NCBI GenBank assembly: GCA_041652635.1
Contig: JBAZGW010000002.1
Coordinates: 1-56,644 of the forward strand
Source: Undivivens sp041652635
GTDB taxonomy: Bacteria; Omnitrophota; Gorgyraeia; Gygaellales; Profunditerraquicolaceae
Length of the DNA stretch: 56,644 bases
Reading direction: 5' to 3'
The notes beneath the pieces are model-generated. The model did not search any database and was not told the DNA's origin. It saw nothing but the letters and a program-made list of their open reading frames with translations. A program made the translations under genes and the position numbers. Of the stretch, positions 8,282 through 16,876 are shown in pieces. Position 1 is the stretch's first letter. Each line of letters starts with the position of its first letter.

Positions 8282-8839
8282 ATGGATAAGAAGAAGATAG
8301 AGCGCGCGGTGAGGGATATCCTGAAGGCTATAGGAGATGACCCCCGCCGCAAGGATCTGCTGGAAACACCCCGGCGGGTGGCGGATATGTATGAAGAGAT
8401 ATTCTCCGGGATCAGCCAGGACCCCCAGGAAGAGCTGGAAGTCATCTTGGAGCAGAAGCACGATGAAATTATCCTGTTGAAAGGGATACCGCTGTATAGT
8501 ATATGCGAGCACCATCTGCTGCCTTTTATAGGTAAGGCCAATATCGCGTATATACCGAAGAACGGGCGCGTTACCGGGTTAAGCAAGCTGGCCAGGGTGG
8601 TGGATATCTTTTCGCGCCGGCCTCAGGTCCAGGAAAGATTGACCACGCAGATAGCGGATATGATAATGAAGAAGCTTCAACCGCGCGGATGCATGGTGGT
8701 GATAGAAGCGGAACATCTGTGTATGTCTATGCGCGGCGTCAAAAAACCGGGCACGCTCACCGTGACTTCGGCAGTGCGCGGGATCTTCCAGGAAAGCGAG
8801 AAAACCAGGGCGGAGACCCTGGCATTGATGAAGTTCTGA
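8282..8839 (+). CDS. folE: GTP cyclohydrolase I
   Basis: Converts GTP to dihydroneopterin triphosphate, the first step to tetrahydrofolate. The zinc-binding C-E-H-H motif lies near residue 75, and the second zinc cysteine in HLCMSMRG near 146. LETPRRVADMY and GLSKLARVVDIFSRRPQVQE are family blocks. The length (185 aa) is that of the FolE type I enzyme. It begins 13 bases after mnmE with a CGGAGGA ribosome binding site, so it is probably the fourth gene of the folate-linked operon. Confidence 0.97.
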   Translation: MDKKKIERAVRDILKAIGDDPRRKDLLETPRRVADMYEEIFSGISQDPQEELEVILEQKHDEIILLKGIPLYSICEHHLLPFIGKANIAYIPKNGRVTGLSKLARVVDIFSRRPQVQERLTTQIADMIMKKLQPRGCMVVIEAEHLCMSMRGVKKPGTLTVTSAVRGIFQESEKTRAETLALMKF

Positions 8840-8853
8840 GAGGGGAGGCAATG

Positions 8854-9384
8854 ATGGGGATTGAAAGAAGGAAAGAAAAAAGAATGCATGTGGCGCTGCC
8901 GGTGAAGATCGTCTTCGGCGCGAAGGAAGAGATCTCCGGGATGACGGAGAATATCAGCCGTCTGGGGAGTTATATCGAGATAAACAGGCAGTTTGACTCC
9001 GGAACTGAATTGGATGTAACGCTGGAAATACCGGATTACATACAGGATAAACGCACGGGCGGGACAGTGAGGTGTCATGGCACTGTCTTTCGCTGTGACC
9101 TCAGGGAAGCTCCCGGCCCCGGTCCCTGCTACGGTATCGGCGTGTTCTTTACCGCCTTTTCTTCCAAGGAAGAGCGCGAAAGGCTTTCCAAATACGTTGA
9201 TTTTCTGAGCGCCAAAGAAGAGGAGACCGCTAAAGAAGGATTCAAAAAATGGAAAGAAAGAAAGATCGGCGGCGATTCCCGCCGGCGCCTTGAATACGAA
9301 AAGATGCTTTCTGAAATGAACGAGATGCTTAAAAAAGTCATCGTTAAACTTGAAAAGATAGAAAAAGCGGTACAGTCTAAATAA
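8854..9384 (+). CDS. PilZ-domain protein (cyclic di-GMP receptor)
   Basis: PilZ domain at about residues 3-115, with the R-x-x-x-R arm (ERRKEKR) and the N-x-S-x-x-G motif (NISRLG), the two signatures that bind cyclic di-GMP. The C-terminal 60 residues are highly charged and predicted helical or coiled-coil. I chose the ATG at 8854 because GGGAGG lies 5 bases before it; the ATG at 8851 is too close. The open frame extends upstream into folE but without homology. It is followed at short distance by a PEGA protein and a membrane glycosyltransferase, so it may be the switch for polysaccharide synthesis (inference). Confidence 0.85.
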   Translation: MGIERRKEKRMHVALPVKIVFGAKEEISGMTENISRLGSYIEINRQFDSGTELDVTLEIPDYIQDKRTGGTVRCHGTVFRCDLREAPGPGPCYGIGVFFTAFSSKEERERLSKYVDFLSAKEEETAKEGFKKWKERKIGGDSRRRLEYEKMLSEMNEMLKKVIVKLEKIEKAVQSK

Positions 9385-9399
9385 GACGGAAGCGCGCTG

Positions 9400-10338
9400 A
9401 TGTCCAATGAACAGAGGATAAGGGCTTTTTTATTTTACAGCAGCGTGGTGATCTTCTGCGCCGGGCTGCCTTTGCTCCTTTCTTTTGCTTTCGGGTATAA
9501 ATTCGACAGGCGCACTTTCAAATTCAGCAGGACCGGGCTGTTTTATTTAAAGACACAGCCGCCGGGCGCCGATGTTTATCTGGATAAGATATTGCTCGAC
9601 GGTAAGACGCCGCTTACCTTGAACGAATTGCTGCCCGGTAATTACGAGGTGCGCGTTGAATTGCACGGTTACTACCCTTGGTCGGAAGATGTAACGATCG
9701 AAGAAAGTAAAATAACGCGTTTAGACAAGGTGATCCTCTTTCCTATCCGTAACAACCTTAAAAAAATCAATAAGTCGTCAGTAGCGTATTTCTATCTGGA
9801 TAGGGAAAGAGACGCGGTTTATTATCTCGACGGACCGGAACGCATACTTTACCGCTGCGGATTGGAAGGCGAGCGCAGGGTCCCAATGGCAAAACTGCCG
9901 GCGCTCCAATCACAGAAGGTGAAATATGTCTTTTCCGTTGACAGGAATAAACTGCTTTATTTCTCCTCTTCCCAGATAGGCGTGGTTTATTTGCAGCAAC
10001 GCCGGGAGCCCTCTCCGGAACGATCTCCGTTTATCCTGGATTATCCGCAGTCTGATATCCGCGATGTCTTTTGGCATTCGGACAGTTTTCATTTGGTTAT
10101 TGTGACTTCAAGGTCGGTCGAGGTGATGGAAGCCACACCCCGTTCTTTTCCCATAGTGCTGGCAAAGTTGAATCGGCGCGACGTGCAGGCATATTATGAT
10201 ACCGGCGGTGATACGCTCTGGTTCCTGGACCAGGAGAAGACTCCCGAGGGCGAAACGCACGGTAATCTATACAAACTGGAATTGGACAGCCGTACTTCGC
10301 CTTTGTACGAATTGATCAAGATCAAAAATGAAGAATAA
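9400..10338 (+). CDS. Membrane-anchored PEGA-domain protein
   Basis: One N-terminal membrane segment (about residues 10-31) is followed by a PEGA domain (about 48-100; P-P-G-A-D-V-Y-L-D, G-x-T-P-L-T-L, L-P-G-N-Y-E-V). A roughly 200-residue region after it has recurring Y-x-L-D and D-x-L-W-F-L-D strands, suggesting a degenerate beta-propeller outside the membrane. Such proteins are usually surface or periplasmic scaffolds. It overlaps the following glycosyltransferase by 11 bases, so the two are translationally coupled. The specific role is unknown. Confidence 0.7.
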   Translation: MSNEQRIRAFLFYSSVVIFCAGLPLLLSFAFGYKFDRRTFKFSRTGLFYLKTQPPGADVYLDKILLDGKTPLTLNELLPGNYEVRVELHGYYPWSEDVTIEESKITRLDKVILFPIRNNLKKINKSSVAYFYLDRERDAVYYLDGPERILYRCGLEGERRVPMAKLPALQSQKVKYVFSVDRNKLLYFSSSQIGVVYLQQRREPSPERSPFILDYPQSDIRDVFWHSDSFHLVIVTSRSVEVMEATPRSFPIVLAKLNRRDVQAYYDTGGDTLWFLDQEKTPEGETHGNLYKLELDSRTSPLYELIKIKNEE

Positions 10339-11827
10339 AAAGAACAGGATAAAAAGATCCCTTGAGATCATCCCGGGGGTATTATCCTGGGGAATAATAC
10401 TTCTGCTTGTTCTGTTATCGGCCTGGAAGCCGGTCTTATGCGCCGCGGTGATCATTACTTTTGACTTCTATTGGATCATACGGACGCTTTATCTGACCAC
10501 GCTGCTGATCATGGCCCATCATAAATTATATCGGCAGCGGCACAGGGATTGGCTCGCTGATTGCCGTGCAGCCGGAAACGGCAGGGACTGGGAACGCATA
10601 TACCAGCTGGTGGTATTCCCGGTTTATAAAGAAGGGTTGGACATACTGCGGCCTTCGCTGGCGTCGCTGAAGGAATGTTCGTACCCGAAGGAACGAATGG
10701 TCGTGGTCGTTTCTTTTGAAGAAAGGCATCTTCTTTCCCGGGAAACCGCGGCGACCCTGGAGGCGGAGTTCAAGGATTGTTTCGGCGGATACATTTCAAC
10801 CTCTCACCCCGATAACCTGCCTAATGAAGCGAGGACCAAAGGGGCAAACGCGACCTGGGCCGCTAAAAAAGGCAAGGAATTCATTTCTGCGCGTAATATA
10901 CCTTACGATGACGTGATTATTTCTTGTTTCGACGCCGATACCTGCGTGGATCCCGGGTATTTCGGCTGTCTCACGTATCATTTTATTACCAATCCCCGGC
11001 CTCATCAGGCGAGTTATCAACCGATCCCTGTCTATAATAATAATATTTGGCACGCGCCTTCTTTCGCCCGGCTGGTGGAGATAAGCGCTTCGTTCTGTCA
11101 AATGATAGAAAGTATGCGTGTAGAGAAATTCGTGACTTTCTCCAGCCACAGCATGAGTTTCAAGACGCTGGTCAAGATAGATTATTGGCCGTTGAACATG
11201 GTTTCCGACGATTCTGTGGTTTACTGGAGGGCGTTCCTTTTTTATAACGGGCATTACAGGGTCGTCCCGTTGTATATAACCGTGTCGATGGACGCGGCCT
11301 ACGGGGATTCTCTCTGGAAGACGGTGAGAATGCAGTATATGCAGAAGCGGAGATGGGCGTGGGGCATCGAGAACTTTCCTTTTCTGGTGACGGGATTCAT
11401 GAACAATCGTTTTATAAGCTTGCCGCAGAAAATCCGCAAGTCTTTTCAACTGCTGGAAAGTCATATTACCTGGGCGGTTTGGGCGATCATCATTACCCTT
11501 ATCGCGCCGCTGCCTATTCTGCTGGGGGGAAGTTTCTTTATCCAGATGCCTATAAGTTATAACCTTCCGCGGATAGCCGGTATCCTGTTGAATTGTACTC
11601 TTGCAAGCAGCCTGGTTTGGATATTGTTAAGCAGGATCATTCTTCCTCCACGGCCTAAGGGGGTTAAATGGATCAAGAATGTGGTGATGATAGTAGAATG
11701 GGTCATAGTCCCGCTGATCATTCTTATTTTGGGGTCTGTTCCGGCGCTTGACGCGCAAACCAGGCTGATGTTCGGTAAATATATGGAGTTTTACGCTACT
11801 GAAAAAAAACGCCGGCGCAGCGCATAA
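10328..11827 (+). CDS. Membrane glycosyltransferase family 2
   Basis: Processive-type GT2 resembling cellulose or hyaluronan synthase. There are two N-terminal membrane helices (about 15-60), a cytosolic GT-A domain with FPVYKE near 97, a D-A-D-T metal motif near residue 201 and Q-x-x-R-W (QKRRW) near 339, and then three to four C-terminal membrane helices. It is 499 aa. The substrate cannot be read from sequence. A PilZ protein two genes upstream fits cyclic-di-GMP control, as in other polysaccharide synthases. The start overlaps the PEGA gene, and no separate Shine-Dalgarno sequence is visible. Confidence 0.85.
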   Translation: MKNKKNRIKRSLEIIPGVLSWGIILLLVLLSAWKPVLCAAVIITFDFYWIIRTLYLTTLLIMAHHKLYRQRHRDWLADCRAAGNGRDWERIYQLVVFPVYKEGLDILRPSLASLKECSYPKERMVVVVSFEERHLLSRETAATLEAEFKDCFGGYISTSHPDNLPNEARTKGANATWAAKKGKEFISARNIPYDDVIISCFDADTCVDPGYFGCLTYHFITNPRPHQASYQPIPVYNNNIWHAPSFARLVEISASFCQMIESMRVEKFVTFSSHSMSFKTLVKIDYWPLNMVSDDSVVYWRAFLFYNGHYRVVPLYITVSMDAAYGDSLWKTVRMQYMQKRRWAWGIENFPFLVTGFMNNRFISLPQKIRKSFQLLESHITWAVWAIIITLIAPLPILLGGSFFIQMPISYNLPRIAGILLNCTLASSLVWILLSRIILPPRPKGVKWIKNVVMIVEWVIVPLIILILGSVPALDAQTRLMFGKYMEFYATEKKRRRSA

Positions 11828-11831
11828 AGTC

Positions 11832-11859
11832 TTGTAAAATATAGTTTTTAGGGTATAAT
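11832..11859 (+). promoter_or_regulatory. Sigma-70-type promoter
   Basis: TTGTAA (11832-11837), 16-base spacer, TATAAT (11854-11859). It leads to the small HAMP-like gene at 11881, which has AAGGAGG as ribosome binding site. Confidence 0.65.
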
Positions 11860-11880
11860 TTTATTTAAGGAGGCCGTAGA

Positions 11881-12264
11881 ATGAAGAATAGACGCAGTAT
11901 GTTTTTCTGGAAGACCAAGTTCACGCTTTTATTTTTTAATATCGCTTTGCTGGGCATCGCGCTTTTTTGTCTGGCGGTATTCTATGGCCTGGGCAAGATA
12001 CTCACTGAATATGAATATTCATTGGGCTGGCGTTTAGGCTTTATACTGCTGGAAGTGGGCTTTATGGGTTTCATTTTCAGCATTCTGATCAGTATGTTCA
12101 TGGTGCTGCACCGCGTTCTGGGGCCCCTGCCCCGCATAGAAAGCACTTTGGAAGATGTCCTTCAGGGGAATCGTTCGTTACGGGTTACCATCAGAAAAAA
12201 AGATATGATACACGGATTGGTGGAAAAGATCAACGGGATACTCGCATTGTTGGAGAAGAAATAG
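11881..12264 (+). CDS. Small two-helix membrane protein with a HAMP-like tail
   Basis: There are two membrane segments (about residues 14-36 and 48-72), then a roughly 50-residue soluble helical tail with a P-x-x-x-x-E-x-x-L-x-x-V-L pattern like a HAMP linker. No kinase, cyclase or methyl-accepting domain follows; the protein ends at 127 aa. It has its own promoter, a strong AAGGAGG site 7 bases from the ATG and a terminator immediately downstream, so it is a genuine stand-alone unit. HAMP-only membrane proteins are poorly understood; it may pair with another sensor in trans. Confidence 0.7.
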   Translation: MKNRRSMFFWKTKFTLLFFNIALLGIALFCLAVFYGLGKILTEYEYSLGWRLGFILLEVGFMGFIFSILISMFMVLHRVLGPLPRIESTLEDVLQGNRSLRVTIRKKDMIHGLVEKINGILALLEKK

Positions 12265-12285
12265 TCGGTTATTTTTCGTGAAATC

Positions 12286-12318
12286 AAACTCCGGAACGGG
12301 TATGCTCCGGAGTTTTTT
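12286..12318 (+). terminator. Rho-independent terminator
   Basis: AAACTCCGGA (12286-12295) pairs with TCCGGAGTTT (12306-12315) and runs into a T-tract to 12318. It ends the HAMP-like gene. Confidence 0.85.
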
Positions 12319-12369
12319 ATGTGTTAATGCCCCGGTCGGATATGACGTAAAGCATCGCACGGTGTGACT

Positions 12370-13698
12370 ATGAAGCGTTCTCTGGAAATCCTCTTTTTCG
12401 TTCTTGCCGTTGTTGTCCTGATCCTGGTAGTCAAGACAAAAATAATCGCTTTCTATTATAATCAAGCTGAAGGGTACGCGGGGCGCGGTTTGTATGCGCA
12501 AGCGGTAGATTCTTACAAGAAATCCATCGCGCTGGATCATTCGCTCATTGCCGCGCACTACAGCCTGGGGAACGCCTATCTGGAATTAGGGATGAAGAAA
12601 TCAGCGGAGTCCGAATTCCGCCGGTCAATTAGCTTAAAACGCGACTTTGTTCCCGCTTTCGAGGCTCTCGTGCATATGTATTTGCAGGATGATGCTTATC
12701 CGCAGGCAATGGAGACGCTGGCGGAAGCGAGATCAGTCTGCCCGGCTGACGGGAAAATAGAAGAACTGTTCGCGTTGGTAAAATTCTCGCATTTGACCGG
12801 GTTATTGAAAGAAGGGACGGAAGCGTTTACTTCAGGCAGAAAATCACGGGCATACGAATTATTGAACGAAGCCCTGCTGGTTAATCCGGAATATGTTTTT
12901 ACTTATTACCTGTTGGGGTATCTATATTTTTCCGAGAGGAATTATCCTCTTGCCAAAGAGATGATGGATAAAACCCTGCGTCTGGATATTAAATTCTATC
13001 CGGCTCGTAAGCTGTTGGGGGATATTTACTTCGAAGAGGGGAAATTCAATAACGCGCTCGCCGAATACAACGCCGCTTTGTCCGTGGACAGGAAAGATAC
13101 CGCGTTATTGAATAGCGCCGCCTTGTCGTATATGAACCTGGAGAAATATGAACAGGCCATTCTTCTTTTGAAAGAAGCGTTACTTATAAATCCGGGCAAT
13201 GTTAATTTGCAGTATAGTCTGGCGTGTTTATACCGTGACAGCGGACGGTCGCGGGAGGCGGTTTCGGGATACCTGGATGTGATCAGCATGGATACGGCCT
13301 TTCCCAACGTGCATAATGACCTGGCTGGGGTATATAAAACCCTTGGACGACCGGAGCTGGCACTTGAAGAATACCGGGAAGGGGTGTTGATCTGTTCGGA
13401 AAAACTGGCGGCTAATCCCGATAATCCGTTCTTGTTGTCGGATATGGCGGCGGCGTGCAACGGATCCGGTAAATACGCCGATGCCATGGGTTATATTAAT
13501 AAGGCGATCGCGGTCAAGGGGGATTATCCGCAGGCGTATCTGATATTGGCGGATATTCATAAAAATCTCGGTAATTTATCAGCGGCGCAGGATGCTTTGC
13601 AGAAAGCCGGTCAATTAACCTCCAGGAAATATGTTTTCATAGAAAAGATGCTGGATATAGGCCGGAAACAATTGCCGGAAGCGTCGTCCCCGCAGTAA
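12370..13698 (+). CDS. Membrane-anchored TPR protein
   Basis: An N-terminal membrane anchor (about residues 5-23) is followed by roughly ten tetratricopeptide units (for example YAQAVDSYKKSIALDHSL, YEQAILLLKEALLINPGN, YADAMGYINKAIAVKGDY), covering nearly the whole 442 aa. TPR arrays are protein-binding scaffolds; the partner is not evident. The start is the ATG at 12370; an in-frame GTG two codons earlier is possible. It follows a terminator, so it needs its own promoter, which I could not identify with confidence. It ends convergently against the minus-strand gene at 13731. Confidence 0.8.
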   Translation: MKRSLEILFFVLAVVVLILVVKTKIIAFYYNQAEGYAGRGLYAQAVDSYKKSIALDHSLIAAHYSLGNAYLELGMKKSAESEFRRSISLKRDFVPAFEALVHMYLQDDAYPQAMETLAEARSVCPADGKIEELFALVKFSHLTGLLKEGTEAFTSGRKSRAYELLNEALLVNPEYVFTYYLLGYLYFSERNYPLAKEMMDKTLRLDIKFYPARKLLGDIYFEEGKFNNALAEYNAALSVDRKDTALLNSAALSYMNLEKYEQAILLLKEALLINPGNVNLQYSLACLYRDSGRSREAVSGYLDVISMDTAFPNVHNDLAGVYKTLGRPELALEEYREGVLICSEKLAANPDNPFLLSDMAAACNGSGKYADAMGYINKAIAVKGDYPQAYLILADIHKNLGNLSAAQDALQKAGQLTSRKYVFIEKMLDIGRKQLPEASSPQ

Positions 13699-13730
13699 CT
13701 CTTTCCACGAAGATGGGAATCGGAAATAAT

Positions 13731-13988
13731 CTAATCCTGCCCATAATATACGACATCATGGGGTTTGTCCTTTAATTCCCTGCAAAGAGGGCAATCGTCG
13801 TCAAGGCCTTCTCCGGTGATCTCTCCACGGATCACTTTTTCTTTGCGGCGTTCGATTTCAGCTTTGTCCGGGTGGTCCAGATGCACGATGGTGATCTTTC
13901 CCAGACGCGTTATGACGGCGCCCTTACCGTATAAATGTTCATAATATTCGTTACTGCGATATCCGGCCGCGGGATCGGTTTCTTGCAT
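13731..13988 (-). CDS. Small hypothetical protein with a C-P-L-C motif
   Basis: An 85-aa soluble, acidic protein with a C-terminal D-D-D-C-P-L-C-R-E-L motif that could hold a metal or be redox-active, though one CxxC pair alone does not make a zinc ribbon. It has a good ribosome binding site (GGAGGA) before its ATG. It lies downstream of comM on the same strand with a 37-base gap and may be co-transcribed with it. I do not recognise the family. Confidence 0.6.
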   Translation of the reverse strand: MQETDPAAGYRSNEYYEHLYGKGAVITRLGKITIVHLDHPDKAEIERRKEKVIRGEITGEGLDDDCPLCRELKDKPHDVVYYGQD

Positions 13989-14025
13989 CGGGTCTCCTCC
14001 GTGTAAAAGTATAGCGGTTATTTCT

Positions 14026-15552
14026 TTACCACTGTTTATCCAGGTTCCTGTATTGCACTGTTTCCGCGATGTCCCCGGGCAGGATCGTTTCCCTGGCGGA
14101 CAAGTCCGCGATGGTGCGGGCTACTTTCAGTATTTTGCTGTAGGCCCTGGCCGATAACCGCAGTTCTTTCATCGCTTTTTCCAGCAGGCCCGCGGCTTCA
14201 GCGGAGAGAACGCAGAACTTCTTGATCTGTTTGTTGTTCATTCTGGCGTTTAACAGGATATGTTCGTCTTTGAATCTTTCCGTCTGTATCTTCCTGGACA
14301 GGTTTACTCTTTCTTTGATCAACGCTGACGGTTCCCCGTCGCCTTTGCCGGAGAGCTCTTCGAAACTCAATGGCTGCATCTCTATATGGATATCGATGCG
14401 GTCCAGCAGCGGGCCGGATATTTTTCCGGCGTAGCGCTCTATCTTCGAAGGTGAACAATGGCAATTCCTGCGCGGATCCGTGTAATATCCGCATGGGCAG
14501 GGGTTCATAGCGGCGACGAACATAAATGACGAGGGGAATACGGAACTTCGCGCGGCGCGGGAAACGCAGACATACCCGTCCTCAAGCGGCTGACGGAGAG
14601 TTTCCAGGGTGTTGCGGTTGAATTCAGGCAGTTCGTCCATGAAAAGCACTCCGTGATGCGCCAGGCTTATTTCTCCCGGTTTGGGGACGCAGCCGCCGCC
14701 TATAAGGGCGGAATCGGAGATGTCGTGGTGGGGGGAGCGGAACGGACGCTGCGCTATGATGCCTTGCGAAGGAGGCAGGCCGGCGGCGGAATAGATCTTG
14801 GTGATCTCGAGCGCTTCCGGCAGGCTTAAGTCCGGCATTACGGTGGGTATCCTTTTGGCGAGCATTGTCTTTCCTCCTCCCGGAGGCCCGATCATCAGCA
14901 GGTTGTGGCCTCCGGCAACCGCGATCTCGATAGCCCTTTTTGCGAAATGTTGCCCTTTTACTTCCTGAAAATCATGCGCGTAAACGGAATTTCGCGAGAA
15001 AATGGCATTTATGTCCTCGGTATAAGGGGTTGACCGCGACGGTTCATTCAACAAGGCGATCGTTTGTTTCAGTGTGCCTGTCGGCCATGCGTTCATGGAC
15101 GAGATGACCCCGGCTTCCTTTGAGTTCTGCGTTGGGATTATCACGTTATTTGTATTTTCCTTCTCGGAAATACAGATCATTATCGGCAATACCCCCTGTA
15201 CCGCCCGCAACGAGCCGTCCAGCGACAGTTCACCAAGTATGAAATAATCGTTCAGCGGCCCGGCCGGGATCTGGCCGCTTGCCGCCAGAATGCCCAGCGC
15301 TATCGGAAGGTCGAAGCTGGCCCCTTCTTTCTTGATGTCTGAAGGAGCAAGATTTATCGTGATCCTTCCCCTTGGCCATTTATACCCTGAGTTCTTTATG
15401 GCCGATTTTACGCGTTCTTTACTTTCCCTGATGGCGATATCGGCCAGCCCTACCAGGTTGATCGACGGCAGTCCTTTGCCTACGTCAATTTCTATTTCGA
15501 TAAGATAAGCGTCGATGCCGTTAAGCCCGTAACTAAGTGCCTTTGCCAGCAT
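14026..15552 (-). CDS. comM: ComM / YifB-type Mg-chelatase-like AAA+ ATPase
   Basis: The N-terminal Lon-protease-like domain (about 1-170) starts MLAKALSYGLNGIDAYLIEI. The AAA+ module has GPPGGGKT near residue 222 and the Mg-chelatase block FRSPHHDISDSALIGGG. A cysteine cluster (NPCPCGYYTDPRRNCHC) and a C-terminal Mg-chelatase domain (RAYSKILKVARTIADL) complete the family pattern. The length of 508 aa is typical. ComM is a hexameric branch-migration helicase in natural transformation. AAGGAGG precedes the ATG. Confidence 0.95.
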   Translation of the reverse strand: MLAKALSYGLNGIDAYLIEIEIDVGKGLPSINLVGLADIAIRESKERVKSAIKNSGYKWPRGRITINLAPSDIKKEGASFDLPIALGILAASGQIPAGPLNDYFILGELSLDGSLRAVQGVLPIMICISEKENTNNVIIPTQNSKEAGVISSMNAWPTGTLKQTIALLNEPSRSTPYTEDINAIFSRNSVYAHDFQEVKGQHFAKRAIEIAVAGGHNLLMIGPPGGGKTMLAKRIPTVMPDLSLPEALEITKIYSAAGLPPSQGIIAQRPFRSPHHDISDSALIGGGCVPKPGEISLAHHGVLFMDELPEFNRNTLETLRQPLEDGYVCVSRAARSSVFPSSFMFVAAMNPCPCGYYTDPRRNCHCSPSKIERYAGKISGPLLDRIDIHIEMQPLSFEELSGKGDGEPSALIKERVNLSRKIQTERFKDEHILLNARMNNKQIKKFCVLSAEAAGLLEKAMKELRLSARAYSKILKVARTIADLSARETILPGDIAETVQYRNLDKQW

Positions 15553-15692
15553 TTGTCCTCCTTTTTTAAACGATTTATTACGCGTGACGGCGCAGGCGGT
15601 CCAACTACTGTTAATAGACGGTAGGAATAGCTTAAATCTAACACCTTTTTTATCCTGGTCGCCGGTTTGGAGGAGGGTATGCCAGAAAGTTC

Positions 15693-15721
15693 TTGCTTTT
15701 TACCCGGCGTGTTTATATAAT
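15693..15721 (+). promoter_or_regulatory. Sigma-70-type promoter
   Basis: TTGCTT (15693-15698), 17-base spacer, TATAAT (15716-15721), about 38 bases before the coiled-coil gene start at 15759. It probably drives the run to accA. Confidence 0.7.
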
Positions 15722-15758
15722 TTTAACAGGAAAATGCCGGAAGGCAGAGAGAGAGCGT

Positions 15759-16373
15759 ATGATAAAACTTCGTAAAGCATTGGTCGCGTTCCTGGTAGGT
15801 GCCGGTTTGGTGAGTATTGTCCATTATTCTTTTCTGTTGCAGGAAAAGACCAGGCTGTCGCGCGCGCTTGAGGAGATGAACGCGCGTGTTTCGATCCTGG
15901 AAAAAGATAAAGCGCAGATGGTGCAGTCTTTGAACTCAGGCAGGGACGCCTTGAAGAAACTGGATGAAGACAATGCGCGGCTCGGGCAGACGATCCAATC
16001 GCAGGGAGAGAATATTTCCGCGTTGACGGCGGAAGTGGAGAGGACGAACGGGAAATTGGAGGAATTGAACTCCAGGTATTCCTTGCTGCGCTGCGAGAAT
16101 TCCGCTTTAAGATCCCAGTTATTTTTCGTAGTTAAAGAAGAAGAGAAAATGCGTCTTAATATGACTTCCCTGCCTGAATTAAAGAAAGCGATAAGAGAGC
16201 TAAAAAAAAAGAAAACTCACGCCTCGGTTCTCCCTGTAATCCATAAACAGAGAATAAATAAGGTTGTCAAAGGGCAGATACTTGAAGGTAATAAAGGGTT
16301 TTTGGTAAGAGACGGGAAGCCCACCTTCGCGAAAACCATAAAAATAGAAGTCGTCCCCACTCCGTCCCAATGA
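15759..16373 (+). CDS. Membrane-anchored coiled-coil protein
   Basis: A single N-terminal membrane segment (about 8-26) precedes a long heptad-rich coiled coil (about 30-150) and a basic C-terminal part. I chose the ATG at 15759 because the promoter ends at 15721 and the upstream in-frame codons overlap it. The topology resembles division or envelope proteins of the FtsL/DivIC kind but is longer (204 aa), and no specific family is recognised. It overlaps the next gene by 4 bases (ATGA), so the pair is coupled. An envelope role is inferred from the neighbours (DUF212 phosphatase-like and L,D-transpeptidase). Confidence 0.65.
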   Translation: MIKLRKALVAFLVGAGLVSIVHYSFLLQEKTRLSRALEEMNARVSILEKDKAQMVQSLNSGRDALKKLDEDNARLGQTIQSQGENISALTAEVERTNGKLEELNSRYSLLRCENSALRSQLFFVVKEEEKMRLNMTSLPELKKAIRELKKKKTHASVLPVIHKQRINKVVKGQILEGNKGFLVRDGKPTFAKTIKIEVVPTPSQ

Positions 16374-16816
16374 GCGAGATCATCCGTCAACTCATTGCAA
16401 ACAAGATCTTCGTGACCACCGTTTCCGCCTGGATCGTGGCGCAGACCATCAAGGTTACCATGGGAGTCATCCGGGAGAAAAGGATAGATTTTCGCTGGTT
16501 TGTGGGCACGGGAGGGATGCCTTCAAGCCACGCGGCAGGCGCTTCTTGCCTGGCGACGGCGGTCGGGCTCTCCTGCAGGTTTGACAGCGTGCTTTTCGCG
16601 CTCGCTGCGGCTTTCGCGCTTGTCGTAATGTTCGACGCGCAGGGGGTGCGCAGGGCAACCGGTAAACAGGCGCGCATTCTAAACAAAATAATGGAGGATA
16701 TCTATTGGCAGGGGAAGATCGATGAGGTGCGGCTCAGGGAATTGGTGGGGCACACCCCTTTGGAAGTCATAGCCGGATGTTTGCTGGGTATTCTTATCGC
16801 GGTCGTGACAAAATAG
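16370..16816 (+). CDS. DUF212 family divergent PAP2-like membrane protein
   Basis: A 148-aa membrane protein with the DUF212 pattern: GGMPSSHAAG near residue 46, a D-A-x-G-V-R-R-A-x-G-x-Q block (MFDAQGVRRATGKQA) and LVGHTPLEVIAG near the C terminus. The family (YuiD-like) is related to acid phosphatase/vanadium haloperoxidase folds and may act on a lipid phosphate. The start overlaps the stop of the coiled-coil gene. Confidence 0.88.
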   Translation: MSEIIRQLIANKIFVTTVSAWIVAQTIKVTMGVIREKRIDFRWFVGTGGMPSSHAAGASCLATAVGLSCRFDSVLFALAAAFALVVMFDAQGVRRATGKQARILNKIMEDIYWQGKIDEVRLRELVGHTPLEVIAGCLLGILIAVVTK

Positions 16817-16876
16817 GCGCGGTCGGCTATTCGTTTATATTCTATTCAGCAGGTCACAGTTTGAACGGAGGCAGAA

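Noticed and set aside
10796..11464. 222-codon minus-strand ORF
   Set aside because: Antisense to the GT2 catalytic core, whose motifs are unambiguous.
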